Shown here piece by piece: positions 32,001-43,461 of a stretch of DNA of 64,000 nucleotides. The notes beneath the pieces are model-generated. The model saw nothing but the letters and a program-made list of their open reading frames with translations, was not told the DNA's origin and did no database searches. This stretch comes from Apoda limacodes. Its lineage: Eukaryota > Arthropoda > Insecta > Lepidoptera > Limacodidae. The translations under genes and the position numbers were made by a program. The DNA lies in contig OX291542.1 in assembly GCA_946406115.1 (NCBI GenBank), positions 1,636,959 to 1,700,958 on the forward strand, given 5' to 3'. How positions within the stretch are numbered: position 1 is the first letter of the stretch; the number at the start of each line of letters is the position of its first letter.

Positions 32001-32215
32001 TGTTTGACCTCGAGTTACCGAGACAATGCACTGAGGCCGCTCCGGGAACTGACTACGGTATAATTACACACTACAATGTATCAGCTACTGCTTTCTTCCG
32101 CCTCGATTCTCTGCAGGGAACTGGGTACAAGAAAAACCTTTTTATGCGGACGGAAGTCTCGAATAAACAGTCAGACTTCTTGTTCGAAGGTCTTCCTACC
32201 TTTAACTATAATTAG
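32001..32215 (+). CDS. Candidate terminal coding exon, unrecognised gene
   Basis: A long pyrimidine tract ending TTTCTCTTTCCTTCTCAG (acceptor at 31999-32000) precedes 71 open codons. After two bases of a split codon the frame reads FDLELPRQCTEAAPGTDYGI, ITHYNVSATAFFRLDSLQGT, GYKKNLFMRTEVSNKQSDFL and FEGLPTFNYN, then TAG. Codon and residue composition are balanced, unlike surrounding noise, and the acceptor is one of the best in the window. A variant poly(A) signal ATTAAA occurs at about 32255. I do not recognise the family and found no matching upstream exon; the nearest ATG in frame (31967) lies in the pyrimidine tract and is unlikely to be used. Confidence 0.45.
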
Positions 32216-32400
32216 CTACAATTACAATATTTGTAACGATACAAACATGGACATATTAAAGTTAGGTACTTAAAAGAGTCCACATCACGTTACGGAACCC
32301 TAAACCATAAAAACGAGTGGGTACATTAATTAAGCCAATGAGTATAAAATCCGTTTCAGCTGATTTATTTCAGTAGAATATTATTTTCATTTGATTGGTG

Positions 32401-32517
32401 AGTTGTTTTGTGTTGTGTTGTATTGTTTTGTGTTGTGTTGTATTGTTTTGTGTTGTGTTGTATTGTTTTGTGTTGTGTTGTTTTGTTTTGTGTTGTGTTG
32501 TATTGTTTTGTGTTGTG
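32401..32517. repeat. 20-bp TG-rich minisatellite, about six copies
   Basis: The unit TGTTGTGTTGTATTGTTTTG is repeated about six times with one variant (TTTTG for TATTG). It forms the Thr/Gln/His/Asn-rich C-terminal half of a minus-strand frame (32370-32606), whose N-terminal half (MENDVERSKPSTNVDLSRST) looks more ordinary but is unsupported. Confidence 0.95.
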
Positions 32518-34040
32518 ACAGATTTATCAATTAATTGTATTGTGTAAGTGGAACGTGAAAGGTCAACGTTCGTTGAGGGCTTTGACCTCTCCACATCATT
32601 TTCCAACTGCGTTCCAATTGTGTAATGAACGGCCCATTCCAGATTCCTACCAAATAGCAGAATTATTAGCGGGTTTGTTAAAAACGCTTTTCAAAAGCTT
32701 TTGATATTGTAATTTCGGCGAAGTCCCACGTAAACATTAGGTTATTAATTATAAAAAGAAACTGGCTAAGTGCGAGTCGTCATACACAAAAGAGTATCAA
32801 AAGAGTCAGTAAGAAAGGTTATTAAGTTTTGAAGGGAAAGAAAATTTACTTTTCTCCTCTCCTTTGCCCTCTCTTTTACTTTTTAGCCCTGAGTTCTAAA
32901 AATCTAAAATTCTAATCATAGAACTTTATATATATATCTACCTTATACCTAATTAAAATTGGTTCAAAAGTCTTTTTGGACATTTACAATAATTCTTATT
33001 CTACGGAACCCTATGTTAACGACAGTTTTACAAGTGCTTGGCCGGTTTTAAGTCATAATGGGCGCGTTCGTTCTGGGATGCAGAATCATTATTTTCATTA
33101 CTTTTCCCACCTGTCATCCGTTCGTTCAGCATTGGTATCAAAAATATTTGGACGGACGGACGTTGGGCATGCTGCCGCGCTATATTGCAGCGCCACCTAC
33201 CCTGTAGGCCCCAATTTTAAATCTAAGCCAACTAGGCTACCACTCTATAACACAACGTTTATTAAAATCAGTTCAGCCGTTTGGATAAAGTTTGCGAAGA
33301 CGAAGACACAGACAGATTATCCCAAGCTGACTCAGATTTAAACATCTATGATTTTTTAATTTAATCAAAATGTGGAATGATAATAATGTCTCGGTTCTAG
33401 TTCAGCTTTTAATCTATGACATTATAATCATAGTGTTTGTCCATCGGCATGTCAATAGGCAAGTTGGGTGTTGGGGTCGATGTGTGGGCCTACCGATGCC
33501 CCACCGATCGGCCTCTACCAATGATGACCCACCGTTCGACCCTACGAATCGTGCGCAATTCGTGTCATCCGCCGCACCACTCTATGACGAATACCAATTG
33601 CCGTAGTCCTCACTCGCCTTCCGTTATTCTGTTTTACAATTATTATTTTTTTCTAACTGTCCAACTTTAATAATTTATTTTTCGTCATCTACATATAACG
33701 CGAGTCGCTCACTGAGAATTCAAAAGCCTTTTTTTTTGCAAAAAAACTTTGAAAACCAATTTTTTCTTTTTTCATAAAATTTATTCCTCAATCTCAAAAC
33801 TCACACATTTGTATATTATTTATATATAATGGCTTCCGAAATATTAGGTAAAGGGCCTTTCTTTTCTTAGCGTGAGGATAAAGTAAAGTAACGGAGCTTT
33901 TTTTTAATTGTAAGCTTTATAAAAAAAAAAATTGAATAAAGGGTGTGCCACTTCTGAACTTTGACCCACCAATCAATTTCCAATCACAAAAAAAAAAACA
34001 TTCTCATATTTATTCGAGCAATTATACTCCATAATTATCA
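32518..34040. other. Unassigned DNA with dispersed-repeat fragments
   Basis: Pieces such as GGCTAAGTGCGAGTCGTCAT (32763) and the phrase AAAATCAGTTCAGCCGTTTGG (33264) are typical of the window's dispersed repeats. Longer frames at 32976-33341 and 33370-33606 have no domain or splice support. Confidence 0.4.
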
Positions 34041-34235
34041 AAAAAACGGTCAAGTGCGAGTTAGATTCGTGCACCGTGGGTTCAATCTTATCACTGACCA
34101 AGCCTGACGTTGTTTTACCTTGAATGTCGTTTCCAACAAACAAATGTATAACTGTTTCTCTTAATCATCGCTAGATGGCGCTGATACCGTAATTTAAAAT
34201 GCTCATTAGACGGGTCCGTCTCACACTTGACCAGT
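34041..34235 (+). repeat. Family B fragment
   Basis: Starts AAACGGTCAAGTGCGAGTTA then GATTCGTGCACCGTGGGTTC, nearly the same as the opening of the 15.4-kb copy, and later carries TCGCTAGATGGCGCTGATAC. It is truncated. Confidence 0.7.
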
Positions 34236-34379
34236 TTTTATTATTTGTTGTTATACTTTAGAGGTCACACTATAATCACGGCAAATTTGAAGCAACAGCG
34301 ACGCACACCGAAGTCTCACCATAAGAAGTTCTTTATCATATCATCCCCAGACCGACGTCGGCATGGTCGTAAAACAATC

Positions 34380-34720
34380 GTTAGGCGGCCTCGGCACGTA
34401 CTAACGGCCCCAGATGACGATCTCGCTGTCCGGATATCAAGATTAGGCTTTACGACCTCCCCTAATAGGGCCTCCCCCCTAACACGACAATACACGAGGT
34501 ACTAGTATAGTATTATATAATCTGTGCACGAGATATCAAAGAGTGCCGGGGCGCTTCTCGCCCCCACTCAATAATAACCGCACGCGCGTAACGGGGAACT
34601 CCCCTCCTGGCGATGACTCACCTTCGAGTTCGAGTCTCACGCCGGTCGAACGGACGCCCCCGAGCCGAGGCTCCCCCCCGCGGGGAGCCCTTGAGCGTTG
34701 GGCGCTTTAGGGGTTTTACT
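34380..34720. other. GC-rich island of unknown nature
   Basis: A block with long C and G runs (GCTCCCCCCCGCGGGGAGCC forms a perfect-armed GC hairpin near 34670) in an otherwise AT-rich region. All frames are interrupted. It could be part of a GC-rich transposable element or a CpG-rich regulatory block; I cannot choose. Confidence 0.45.
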
Positions 34721-34796
34721 ATAACAGGTTTGGTTTAACAGTTTTACTATAAACATAAGTTTATGCATGATATTGTATACCTATAAACACAAGCAT

Positions 34797-34962
34797 ACAA
34801 GCGCTGCAGCTCACGCAGGCAAGCGCTGCAACTCACGCACACAAGCGCTGCAGCTCACGCAGGCAAGCGCTGCAACTCACGCACACAAGCGCTGCAGCTC
34901 ACGCACACAAGCGCTGCAGCTCACGCACACAATCGCTGCAGCTCACGCACACAATCGCTGCA
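34797..34962. repeat. 22-bp minisatellite, eight copies
   Basis: The unit ACAAGCGCTGCAGCTCACGC plus AC, repeated about eight times. Two variants (CAGGC and CACAC; CAGCTC and CAACTC) alternate in the first half, hinting at a 44-bp higher-order unit. Confidence 0.96.
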
Positions 34963-36354
34963 ATGACACAGTACCAAACAATAATTGTATATGTATATCC
35001 ATCCACCCACAGGTTATATAGTTCGAAATTTTCTTAAAATGCAGCTTGTTAGCATTTGAAAATATGGTAACAAATATAAGTTTCAAAAATAAACTTAAAT
35101 TTATGTCCTTTTTATCAGTAGGTACTTTGGCGTCGGTCCTTTGTGTTTCCAGGGTACTGATGTTTGTTTGTTTTAGTTCACTTATACTGCACATCTGTTT
35201 GTAAACTCACTTCGTATGTATGTTTATTTTATTAAAATTTGCTCAAAATGTTAATAAACGTCATATTTTGCTACGAAATTGTGTATTTAATCTGTATTAT
35301 GTCACCCTCGTCAGTCCCCTGGCATTAAAATTCTGAAAATTCGAAATATTCCAAAAGTAACTCGCGCAATTCAGATCTATTTATAACATCACCTATCTGA
35401 GTTACCCATTTTTTTAACCTAAAAAGTATAATAAACAAAATATCCCTAAAAGTTACCCAACTTTGTATATGTTATACCCATTTGTATATGTTACGACAGC
35501 GCTGATAAATCGTTGGCGCTAATTACTATCGAGAGCCCCCAACTCTAACTATTATGTGGTAAAATCGGTAACATCATGTAAAATGCTCAACTGTTGTCAA
35601 TATGTTTATTTAATTAACTTTCTACCATCTTCATTTCTAATTAACTGTTAGAAAGTAAGTTACGTAAGTGAATGTATTTATTGCGCATCCATTATTCTGG
35701 GACACTGGTAAAGTAAAAAATTAACAGTGGACCTATATAGGTACCGGACACGTCTTCCGTTCGTTGCCTAATTTCTTTTTTTCTGAAAACCTATTTAGAA
35801 AAAACCATAGGTACATGTCGATTATTTTTAAATATGAGTTTTACGGACTTTGTGGCACTATCTGTGGAATTTCGCAGACTTCAAACTGGGCAGGGTTTTT
35901 TAAATGCAGCTACCTATTTGTAATCTTGATTACAGCTACCTACGAAGTTAAAATGCCTGCTTTACACGAAAAATGCTGGGTTATAAGGAAAATAAAACAA
36001 ATACTAAGAAAAAAGACATTAGTGAATCAAGTTTTTTATTTAAAATATTAATTTTTATATACATGCGAGTAATTAGAATATTCTCTAAATATATGATATC
36101 TGTGCTCTAACTAACAATCTCTACTTTACAGGAGTCGCAAAAAACTTTTTGTAGACTGTTCTCAAACAACTATACTTACAAATAAATTTTAAATGCAGTC
36201 TTAATATTTATAAAATCCTCTTTCACGGGGTAATCTTGTACTTCACTAAAGTTAACGATTTGAATAAAAAATGTAACTTCTATCCGAGCCAAAATGTGCT
36301 CTAAGTGATATAACTTAATAAATACTATTTTTTATCCATAATATCTATCTATAC
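34963..36354. other. Unassigned AT-rich DNA
   Basis: No gene or recognised repeat; short frames only. Confidence 0.45.
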
Positions 36355-37220
36355 ATATAAAAGGCTTTGTCCTAAATGACTGATGGATCATCGCACAGCC
36401 TAAGCCGCTGATCGTAGAGATCTGAAACTTGGAGGGTGTGTTTTTTGAATGACGTAGGCATTCGATAAGAAAGGATTTTCCAAAATTCTAACCCTAAGGG
36501 GACGAAAAAGGGGGAGAAAGTTTGTATGGGACAACGTGATTCCTTGATCCAAATTACTTCAAATTTTGCATAAACCTTTTTTAACAGAATTGACGGAAGA
36601 TGTTTCGTATTTTATTGAAATTCATCCCCTAACGGGGTTAAAAAGGGGTAGAAAGTTATTTGGCGGTTATTTGCTTCGAAGTTGACATCAATACTCCTTA
36701 GTGCTTTTGATGTAAATTAAATTTTATTTTGACACATGTTTGAAAACTCAATCCGATTTTATTCAAAAAAGGTAGAACTTATTTAAAAACATAGCTCTTT
36801 AAAATTTGAATGTTTTTAAAGTCACCGTACTATATACTATATACTTGATTTCAAGGTCTCTTTTTAGGTGTTTAATTTTTTGTGTATAATAATACTTATG
36901 GTTTTCTTTTTCTACCTGTATATCAACCGATAAAAAAGGATTTTCCGAAAGGTTTAAATGCAAGTCGGACTCGCGCAATAAGGGTAAACCGATTAAAATG
37001 AAATTTTGGTAAATTGTTATGCTCACGCCGGGGAATGTTTCTGAAAAAGAAAAAATGGTCAAGTGCGAGTCGGACTCACGCAATAGGGGTAAACAGATTT
37101 TAATGAAATTTTGGTTAGTTGTTATGCACATGACGGGAAAGGTTTCTGAATTAGTACAACCCTTTCTCAATAGGGTTATTTTAAAAAAAGAAACAACGTT
37201 CGCCGAGTCAGCTAGTCTAT
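36355..37220 (+). repeat. Family C/D composite repeat, plus copy
   Basis: Opens CTATACATATAAAAGGCTTT, contains TTGGAGGGTGTGTTTTTTGA, ACTCAATCCGATTTTATTCA, two copies of the AGTGCGAGTCGGACTC/ATAAGGGTAAACCGATT module, and closes AACGTTCGCCGAGTCAGCTA. It shares order and content with 60100-61570. No coding. Confidence 0.85.
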
Positions 37221-37387
37221 AATATCAAGGGATATAATTGAATTTATAATTGTAAAAGTGAAAAAGGACACGCTGTTCGTTTTATTTGAAATTATCTTTT
37301 TTTAAAGGTAATATACAGAAACAACCCACATAAAAAAATATCTGCCTAAACCCACATCACACAATCTGCCTATCCCTAAGCAGAACT

Positions 37388-37773
37388 TGTTGATTTGGGG
37401 CACTTTAACGCCTATCATCGTGAGTGGCTCAGTTCTCGAACCAACAACTACGCACGCAACATTTGCTCTGACCTATGGATTCTCTCAGCTGGTACTTTCT
37501 CCAACGAGAATATCAGATATAGAGGACCATACAAGCTTCTCACTGGACCTTCTGCTGACTACACGTCTGAACGGATATTCCGTCTCAGTGGATGCGCATC
37601 TTGGCTCCTCAGACCACTGTCTCGTTACTACTACCACCTATGGTGACTTGGTCCATAGTGTTAAAGAGAAAGCCGATCTATTGGGCAGTCTTTTGCCTTT
37701 AACTCGAATATGAACGACGAAGGCGCTGTACCACCTACTTTACCAAGTTGCGGTAAGACCATGCCGGAAATCT
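37388..37773 (+). pseudogene. Internally deleted copy of the jockey-like LINE
   Basis: Nucleotides match 41144-41390 of the large LINE (CACTTTAACGCCTATCATCG... to GACCACTGTCTCGTT), then jump near 37630 to sequence matching about 41920-42053 (GGTGACTTGGTCCATAGTG to ATGCCGGAAATCT). About 530 bp of the endonuclease/linker region is deleted, plus small losses near 37445. The copy ends abruptly where the 63-bp array begins, so the array may have started at the broken end of the LINE. Confidence 0.9.
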
Positions 37774-38323
37774 ACACCACTAAACAGAAACTAAATGTCA
37801 AGACTGTGCTGATACTTCGTGTGCCTTACTGGTCTACTCCACTAAACTAGAAACTAAATGTCAAGACTGTGCTGATACTTCGTGTGCCTTACTGGTCTAC
37901 TCCACTAAACTAGAAACTAAATGTCAAGACTGTGCTGATACTTCGTGTGCCTTACTGGTCTACTCCACTAAGCTAGAAACTAAATATCAAGACTGTGCTA
38001 ATACTTCGTGTGCCTTACTGGTCTACTCCACTTAACTAGCAACTAAATGTCAAGACTGTGCTGATACTTCGTGTGCCTTACTGGTCTACTCCACTAAATT
38101 AGAAACAAAATGTTAAGACTGTACTCATACTTTGTGTGCCTTACTAGTCTACTCCACTAAACTAAAAACTAAATATCAAGACTGTGCTGATACTTTATGT
38201 GCCTTACTAGTCGACTCCACTAAATTAGAAACAAAATGTTAAGACTGTACTGATACTTTGTGTGCCTTACTAGTCGACTCCACTAAATTAGAAACAAAAT
38301 GTTAAGACTGTACTGATACTTTC
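37774..38323. repeat. 63-bp minisatellite, about 8.7 copies
   Basis: The unit GTCAAGACTGTGCTGATACT then TCGTGTGCCTTACTGGTCTA and CTCCACTAAACTAGAAACTAAAT repeats with period 63 (AGACTG at 37801, 37864, 37927, ...). Units to the left are nearly identical; units to the right carry shared changes (TTAAGACTGTACTGATACTTTG), which suggests amplification from two variants. Confidence 0.97.
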
Positions 38324-38385
38324 TTCTTATCCCTACTGTAATAATGTATAATGTATAACAGAGGTGCTCAAACTTGAACTGCTGG

Positions 38386-38840
38386 CGATCTACCTCCATA
38401 TTGTTAGACTACGATCTACCTCAATATTGTTAGACTACGATCTACCTCAATATTGTTAGACTACGATCTACCTCATCAATATTGTTAGACTACGATCTAC
38501 CTCAATATTGTTAGACTACGATCTACCTCAATATTGTTAGACTACGATCTACCTCAATATTGTTAGACTACGATCTACCTCAATATTGTTAGACTACGAT
38601 CTACCTCAATATTGTTAGACTACGATCTACCTCAATATTGTTAGACTACGATCTACCTCAATATTGTTAAACTACGATCTACCTCAATATTGTTAGACTA
38701 CGATCTACCTCAATATTGTTAGACTACGATCTACCTCAATATTGTTAGACTACGATCTACCTCAATATTGTTAAACTACGATCTACCTCAATATTGTTAG
38801 ACTACGATCTACCTCAATATTGTTAGACTACGATCTACCT
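38386..38840. repeat. 26-bp minisatellite, about 17 copies
   Basis: The unit CGATCTACCTCAATATTGTT plus AGACTA repeats about 17 times, nearly perfectly. One unit has a three-base insertion (CTCATCAAT) and a few have TTAAACTA. The array starts right after CAGAGGTGCTCAAAC, a dispersed-repeat start also present at 26.5 kb. Confidence 0.97.
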
Positions 38841-39237
38841 GCATGCATACGTATAGATATTATTTACCGCACAATATGCATTTTTTAGTCAAGGGAAGTG
38901 TAGGTCTGCATTAAAATATCAATGAAAAACCTCTTAATTATTTAAAATTATTAGTTTTTAAAAATTAAAAAAATTGAAAATGTTAAATGGGCCAAAATAC
39001 TTTTTAGTGCCTTAAATAGAGATGAAAATTTATAAAAACTTTTACAAAATTGTAGATGTCTCGAAATATTTTCCTAGTAGTTTTACATTAGTTCTAAACC
39101 TCATTTAAATCTCTGATCTATCAATGTTTATTATGAATTTCCCCCCCCTCCTAGGTATTTTTATCACAAAAAGTCTCATTTGGTATTCAAATTATAGCAT
39201 ATACCTAGCTTACGCACCATTAAGTAGTTATTATTAG
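38841..39237. other. Unassigned AT-rich DNA
   Basis: No feature recognised. Confidence 0.45.
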
Positions 39238-39608
39238 AAACTAGCTTTTGTTCGCGGTTTCACCCGCCCTAAATTCGGTTATCGTTGTAGTGTTCAATTT
39301 CAATATAAAAAATATTATAGAAAAAAACCGAGTCACACTTGACGTTGACTCAAACTCTCTCCATAGCAAATTTAATTTTTTTTTTAGACAGACTACTTTC
39401 ACATCTATAATATTAGTATGGATAGCGGACCCGGCAGACGTTGTATTGCACAGAAAAGTAGCACCACATTGAATATGATATTTTAAATAATTGGGTCAAA
39501 ATACTTTACTATTTCCATGCCAATTTTCATCTTAATCGGTACAGCGGTTTAAGTGTGAAAAGATAACAGACAACGTTACTTACGCATCGTTTATAATATA
39601 TACATGGA
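39238..39608 (+). repeat. Dispersed repeat (family D) and a second fused copy
   Basis: Opens ACTAGCTTTTGTTCGCGGTT then TCACCCGCCCTAAATTCGGT and reaches ATAATATTAGTATGGATA (39406-39423). It is followed immediately by GCGGACCCGGCAGACGTTGT and a second ending ATATATACATGGATA (39595-39609). The two pieces look like adjacent or nested copies of related elements. Confidence 0.75.
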
Positions 39609-40627
39609 TACAAGCTTTTGCCAGCAGTCGGATTCTTACGTCCACTTCTGAATTATACCAATAAAGTTTGCTATGGCACCGTTTAAGTTTGGTTTAGTTA
39701 TTCTTACCTATTTTTTTATCTAAATTGGTTCAGCGATCAATGAATTCGAAAAACAATTAGAAAGTAAAAAAAATAGTTGCCAGGCATTCTAGCGTGTGGG
39801 TCATGATCACTCATCATCACTAAAAGCCAATTTCGAAGCTGCATCATTAATAGATGCCTACATAAATTCTGGCAAAAATTCGACGGTTGAGTGGCGCACT
39901 GGCGTAAGAGGGCATCGTTTCTTCAAAATTTGTGACTTTCTACTTGACCATTGAGCATTGAGCATGTAGCAACCTCTAGGAGAGAATCTTTGTGCTGGTT
40001 CTTCAGTAAAATAATTATTCAAAAATGTATGTAGTAAAAATTTGTCTGTTATGTTCGCCATGATGGATGCCTTACTTTTTCTAAGGATTTACCAAGTAGG
40101 TACCTAAAATTGATTTTTGATGCTAATATAAAGAAAGGTGTAATCCGGTTACTGCACTGATATGATTAACCGCGTTCTGTTCTAGTTCTTAGGAACGCTT
40201 TACAAGTTATTTGTTATATTTCTTAGCAGCTCTTTATACGTTATTTAGAGATACTGGATTGTTATTTTTTGGAAAAAAGGATGCATTATTTTTCAGCGAC
40301 CATTTCTGTGTAACTAACTCGATTTTGAATATTACAACTTAGGTAGCTAGTGTACTCTTTCTAATGACGGCAGTTCCGAACATGGCGGACCTCAACGTCA
40401 CCGCCACGCGCCACCGCCACACCGGACGCGGCCATTAGTTACCGACATTGAATTTCTGAAACGCCTCTTGGTCGCGTAATTTATCAAACCGTTTAGAATT
40501 GTTTTTGTCCCTTCGGCTCCATTCTATTCTATTCGGTTGAAATCTACATATGAAAGCATCAAAATGTTGCAATTTTTTTTGTCTTTAGACGGCATCAATC
40601 TATTGTTGAGAAAAGTAAATATAACAA
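39609..40627. other. Unassigned DNA, upstream of the large LINE
   Basis: No gene recognised. The GC-richer stretch at 40370-40440 (GAACATGGCGGACCTCAACG) lies just before the LINE and may be part of its 5' leader, but no ORF1 (gag-like) protein is visible, so the LINE is probably 5'-truncated. Confidence 0.4.
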
Positions 40628-41995
40628 GTGTCACGGTTACCTTTTTTAAATGTCACATCGCAAATGCATTTTTTTATTATGGCAAGAAATAAAAGAAAAA
40701 GAGTTTATTCAGCGGCCGCTCCATCCACATTTAATGTGGACTTTTGCAACATTAGGGGTATACACGCAAATCTTAACGCAGTCCACCTCCATCTGGAGAC
40801 TGCGCAGCCGACCATTCTTTTTCTAACGGAGACGCAGATATCCTGCCCGGCCGACACATCATACCTTCGTTATCCCGGCTACAAACTCGAGCACAATTTT
40901 TTGAGTCGTGGCGGTGTATGTATGATTGTCCGGGAGGATATCTGCTGTCGCCGACTTCATAGCCTTGAAGACAGGGACCTGTCGATATTGTGGGTGCGCG
41001 TAGATCATGGCGGCCACACTCGTATCTATGCGTGCCTATACAGGTCTCATAGCGGTGACACGGACGTAACTCGACTCTTCACGCACCTGAGTTTGACGAC
41101 TGACAAAGTTCTAGAGCAATATCCTACAGCAGAATTAGTTATTTTGGGAGACTTTAACGCCCATCATCGTGAGTGGCTCAGTTCTCGAACCAATAACTAT
41201 GCAGGGATATTTGCTCATGAATTTGCTCTGACCTATGGATTCTCTCAGCTGGTACTTTCTCCAACGAGAATACCAGATATAGAGGACCATACGAGCTCCT
41301 TACTGGACCTTCTGCTGACTACACATCCGGATGGATACTCCATCTCAGTGGATGCGCCTCTTGGCTCCTCGGACCACTGTCTCGTCCGGACTCAAATGTC
41401 ATGCACACAACCCGATCCTTCTGGGCCAACTAATTGGCGTCGTGTGTGGCATTATAAGTCGGCAGACTGGGATGGATTGCGAGAATTTTATACATCGTAC
41501 CCGTGGAGGCAGATCTGCTATAGCTCAGAAGATCCTGACGTCTGCACAGCCGCAGTCACTGAGACAATCCTCGCTGGTATGGAATGTTTCATTCCTAACC
41601 TGCAAGTAGCTGCCGGCGTCAAAAAACAACCGTGGTTTAATAGGTCTTGCAGAGAAGCTAAAATTCTTAAGCAAACTGCGTATGAGGCGTGGACCACGGC
41701 TCGTAATAATAAGGATCCGATTATTTCTGAGTTAAAACGCAAATTAAATGCTGCCTCGAGGTTCAGTAAGAAAGCAACTGCCAGAGCAAAATTCCAATTC
41801 ATCGGCAAAATAGGTGGGCGACTTGCGAGCTATCCTTCTGGGAGTCGTGCTTTCTGGTCGCTTGCTAAAGCTGCCGAGGGGAACTTCTGCCAGTCGTCGT
41901 TACCACCACTGCGAAAGACCGATGGTGACTTGGCCACAATGCAAAAGAGAAAGCCGATCTATTGGGCAGTCTCTTTGCCTCTAACTCGAATGTGA
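40628..41995 (+). pseudogene. LINE ORF2 part 1: AP-like endonuclease domain
   Basis: 455 codons. The endonuclease, which nicks target DNA for target-primed reverse transcription, shows FNVDFCNIRGIHANL at residues 35-49 (catalytic Asn region), LFLTETQIS at 64-72 (catalytic Glu), YACLYRSHSGDT at 134-145, LGDFNAHHREW at 173-183 (Asp/Asn) and LGSSDHCLV at 245-253 (His). All key residues are present. The linker continues to SYPSGSRAFWSLAKAAEGNF. A one-base loss near 41933-41936 (GGCCACAATG) throws the frame, so the last ~20 residues are out of frame and the RT lies in the next frame from 41962. The first residues before MARNKRKRVYS are probably not native. Confidence 0.92.
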
Positions 41996-43395
41996 ACGAC
42001 GAAGGCGCTGTACCACCTACTTTACCGTGGTGCGGTAAGACCATGCCGGAAATCTCTATAACACAGCGCGAGGTCCGGCGGGCGTTGCTTTCCCTAGACG
42101 TTCATAAGTCGAGTGGGCCAGACGGCATACCAGCAGTGGTGCTTAAGCAGTGTGCTCCTGAGTTATGTCCTGTACTCACGCGCCTCTTCACGCTTCCTAC
42201 CACACTAGGCAATTTCCGTCTTCATGGAATCACGAATGTGCACCCGGTGCCCAAAAAGTGCGATAGATCAGATCCATCGAATTACAGGCCTATCGCTATA
42301 ACCTCTCTCCTCTCCATGGTGATGGAGCGTGTGTTCAACACACAGCTTTTGAGATACCTAGAAAAACACGACCTGATCAGTAACCGTCAATATGGCTTTC
42401 GCCACGGTCGCTCAACTGGTGACTACACGCAAGGCTCTGTGCTGTCTCCTACGCTGTTTCTACTGCACATCAATGATATGTTGGACATCAACAACATACA
42501 TTGCTATGCAGATGACAGTACTGGAGACGCTTATTACACGGGCCGTGCAAGCATCTCACGTTCCGTTGTGGAGGAAAAGAGTGAAGAACTTGTGTCTCAA
42601 ATCGAGATTGGTCTGTCCAAGGTCTCTTACTGGGGGCAGGAAAACTTGGTCCGATTCAACCCTTCAAAGACACAAGTCTGCGCGTTCACCGCTAAGAAAA
42701 CCCCATTCACTGTAGTCCCACAATTCCAGAACACTCCCCTCTCCACCTCCAAGAGCATTGGGATCCTTGGCGTTGACATCTCCAGCGATGTTCAGTTCCG
42801 AGATCATTTGCTAGACAAGGTAGAGCTGGCGTCCAAAAAACTTGGTGTACTCAACAGAGCGAAGCAGTACTTCACGTCGGGGCAAAGGTTGCTACTTTAC
42901 AAGTCGCAAGTCCGGCCCCATATGGAGTACTGCTGCCATCTCTGGGCGGGTGCACCCGGATACCAGCTTGGCCCTTTTGACTTGGTTCAACGACGGGCTG
43001 TGAGAATTGTCGACGATCCCAAACTCACTTGCGGTATCGAGCCCTTAAGTCTGAGGAGAGACTTTGCCTCCCTGTGTGTGTTCTACCGCTTGTACAATGG
43101 ATTGTGTTCTGAGGAATTGTTCGAAATGATGCCCACGGCTACTTTCTACCATCGCACCGCTTGCCATCGACAGGGAATTCATTCTCACACTTTGGAACCG
43201 AAATGGTCGCGTACAGTGCGGTTTCAGAGAAACTTCCTCCCGCGAACGCTTGGGTTGTGGAATGAGCTCCCTGCCAAGGTTTTCTCTAACGACTACAGTA
43301 TGGGGTTCTTCAAAAAAGAAGTTATTAGATTTCTGAAGGGTCGGCAACGCGCGAGTGATGCCCCTGGTGTTGCAAGCGTCCATAGGCTACGGTGA
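41962..43395 (+). pseudogene. LINE ORF2 part 2: reverse transcriptase with core deleted
   Basis: 477 codons in the frame that continues part 1. Motifs: SSGPDGIPAVVLKQC (residues 50-64), PKKCDRSDPSNYRPIAITSL (98-117), LISNRQYGFRHGRSTGD (138-154), then directly YTQGSVLSPTLFLLHIND (155-172), CYADDSTGDA (181-190, catalytic Asp pair), FNPSKTQVCAF, and a C-terminal HYRT-like tail ending KGRQRASDAPGVASVHRLR. The join at residue 154/155 keeps the frame but skips the roughly 80 residues that hold RT motif A with its catalytic Asp. A second irregularity, TLPTTLGNFRLHGITNVHPV (77-96), is shorter than usual for this family. It cannot make active RT. Confidence 0.93.
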
Positions 43396-43461
43396 CCGCT
43401 TACCATCAGGCGGACCGTAGGCTTGTTTGCCACCTTAGTGGTATAAAAAAAAAAAAAAAAA

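Larger units (their letters stand above)
40628..43461 (+). mobile_element. Jockey-superfamily LINE, largest coding element here
   Basis: A non-LTR retrotransposon copy with an AP-endonuclease domain, a reverse-transcriptase domain and a 3' tail CCGCTTACCATCAGGCGGAC...GTTTGCCACCTTAGTGGTAT ending in a run of 17 A (43445-43461). Its 3' tail recurs at 6937 and 17216, and its middle at 37388, so this family has inserted at least four times in the window. No ORF1 is visible and the ORF2 is broken, so the copy is inactive. I found no clear target duplication. Confidence 0.92.

Noticed and set aside
32370..32606. 78-codon minus frame beginning MENDVERSKPSTNVDL
   Set aside because: More than half is the 20-bp array; the remaining 35 residues have no support beyond looking ordinary.
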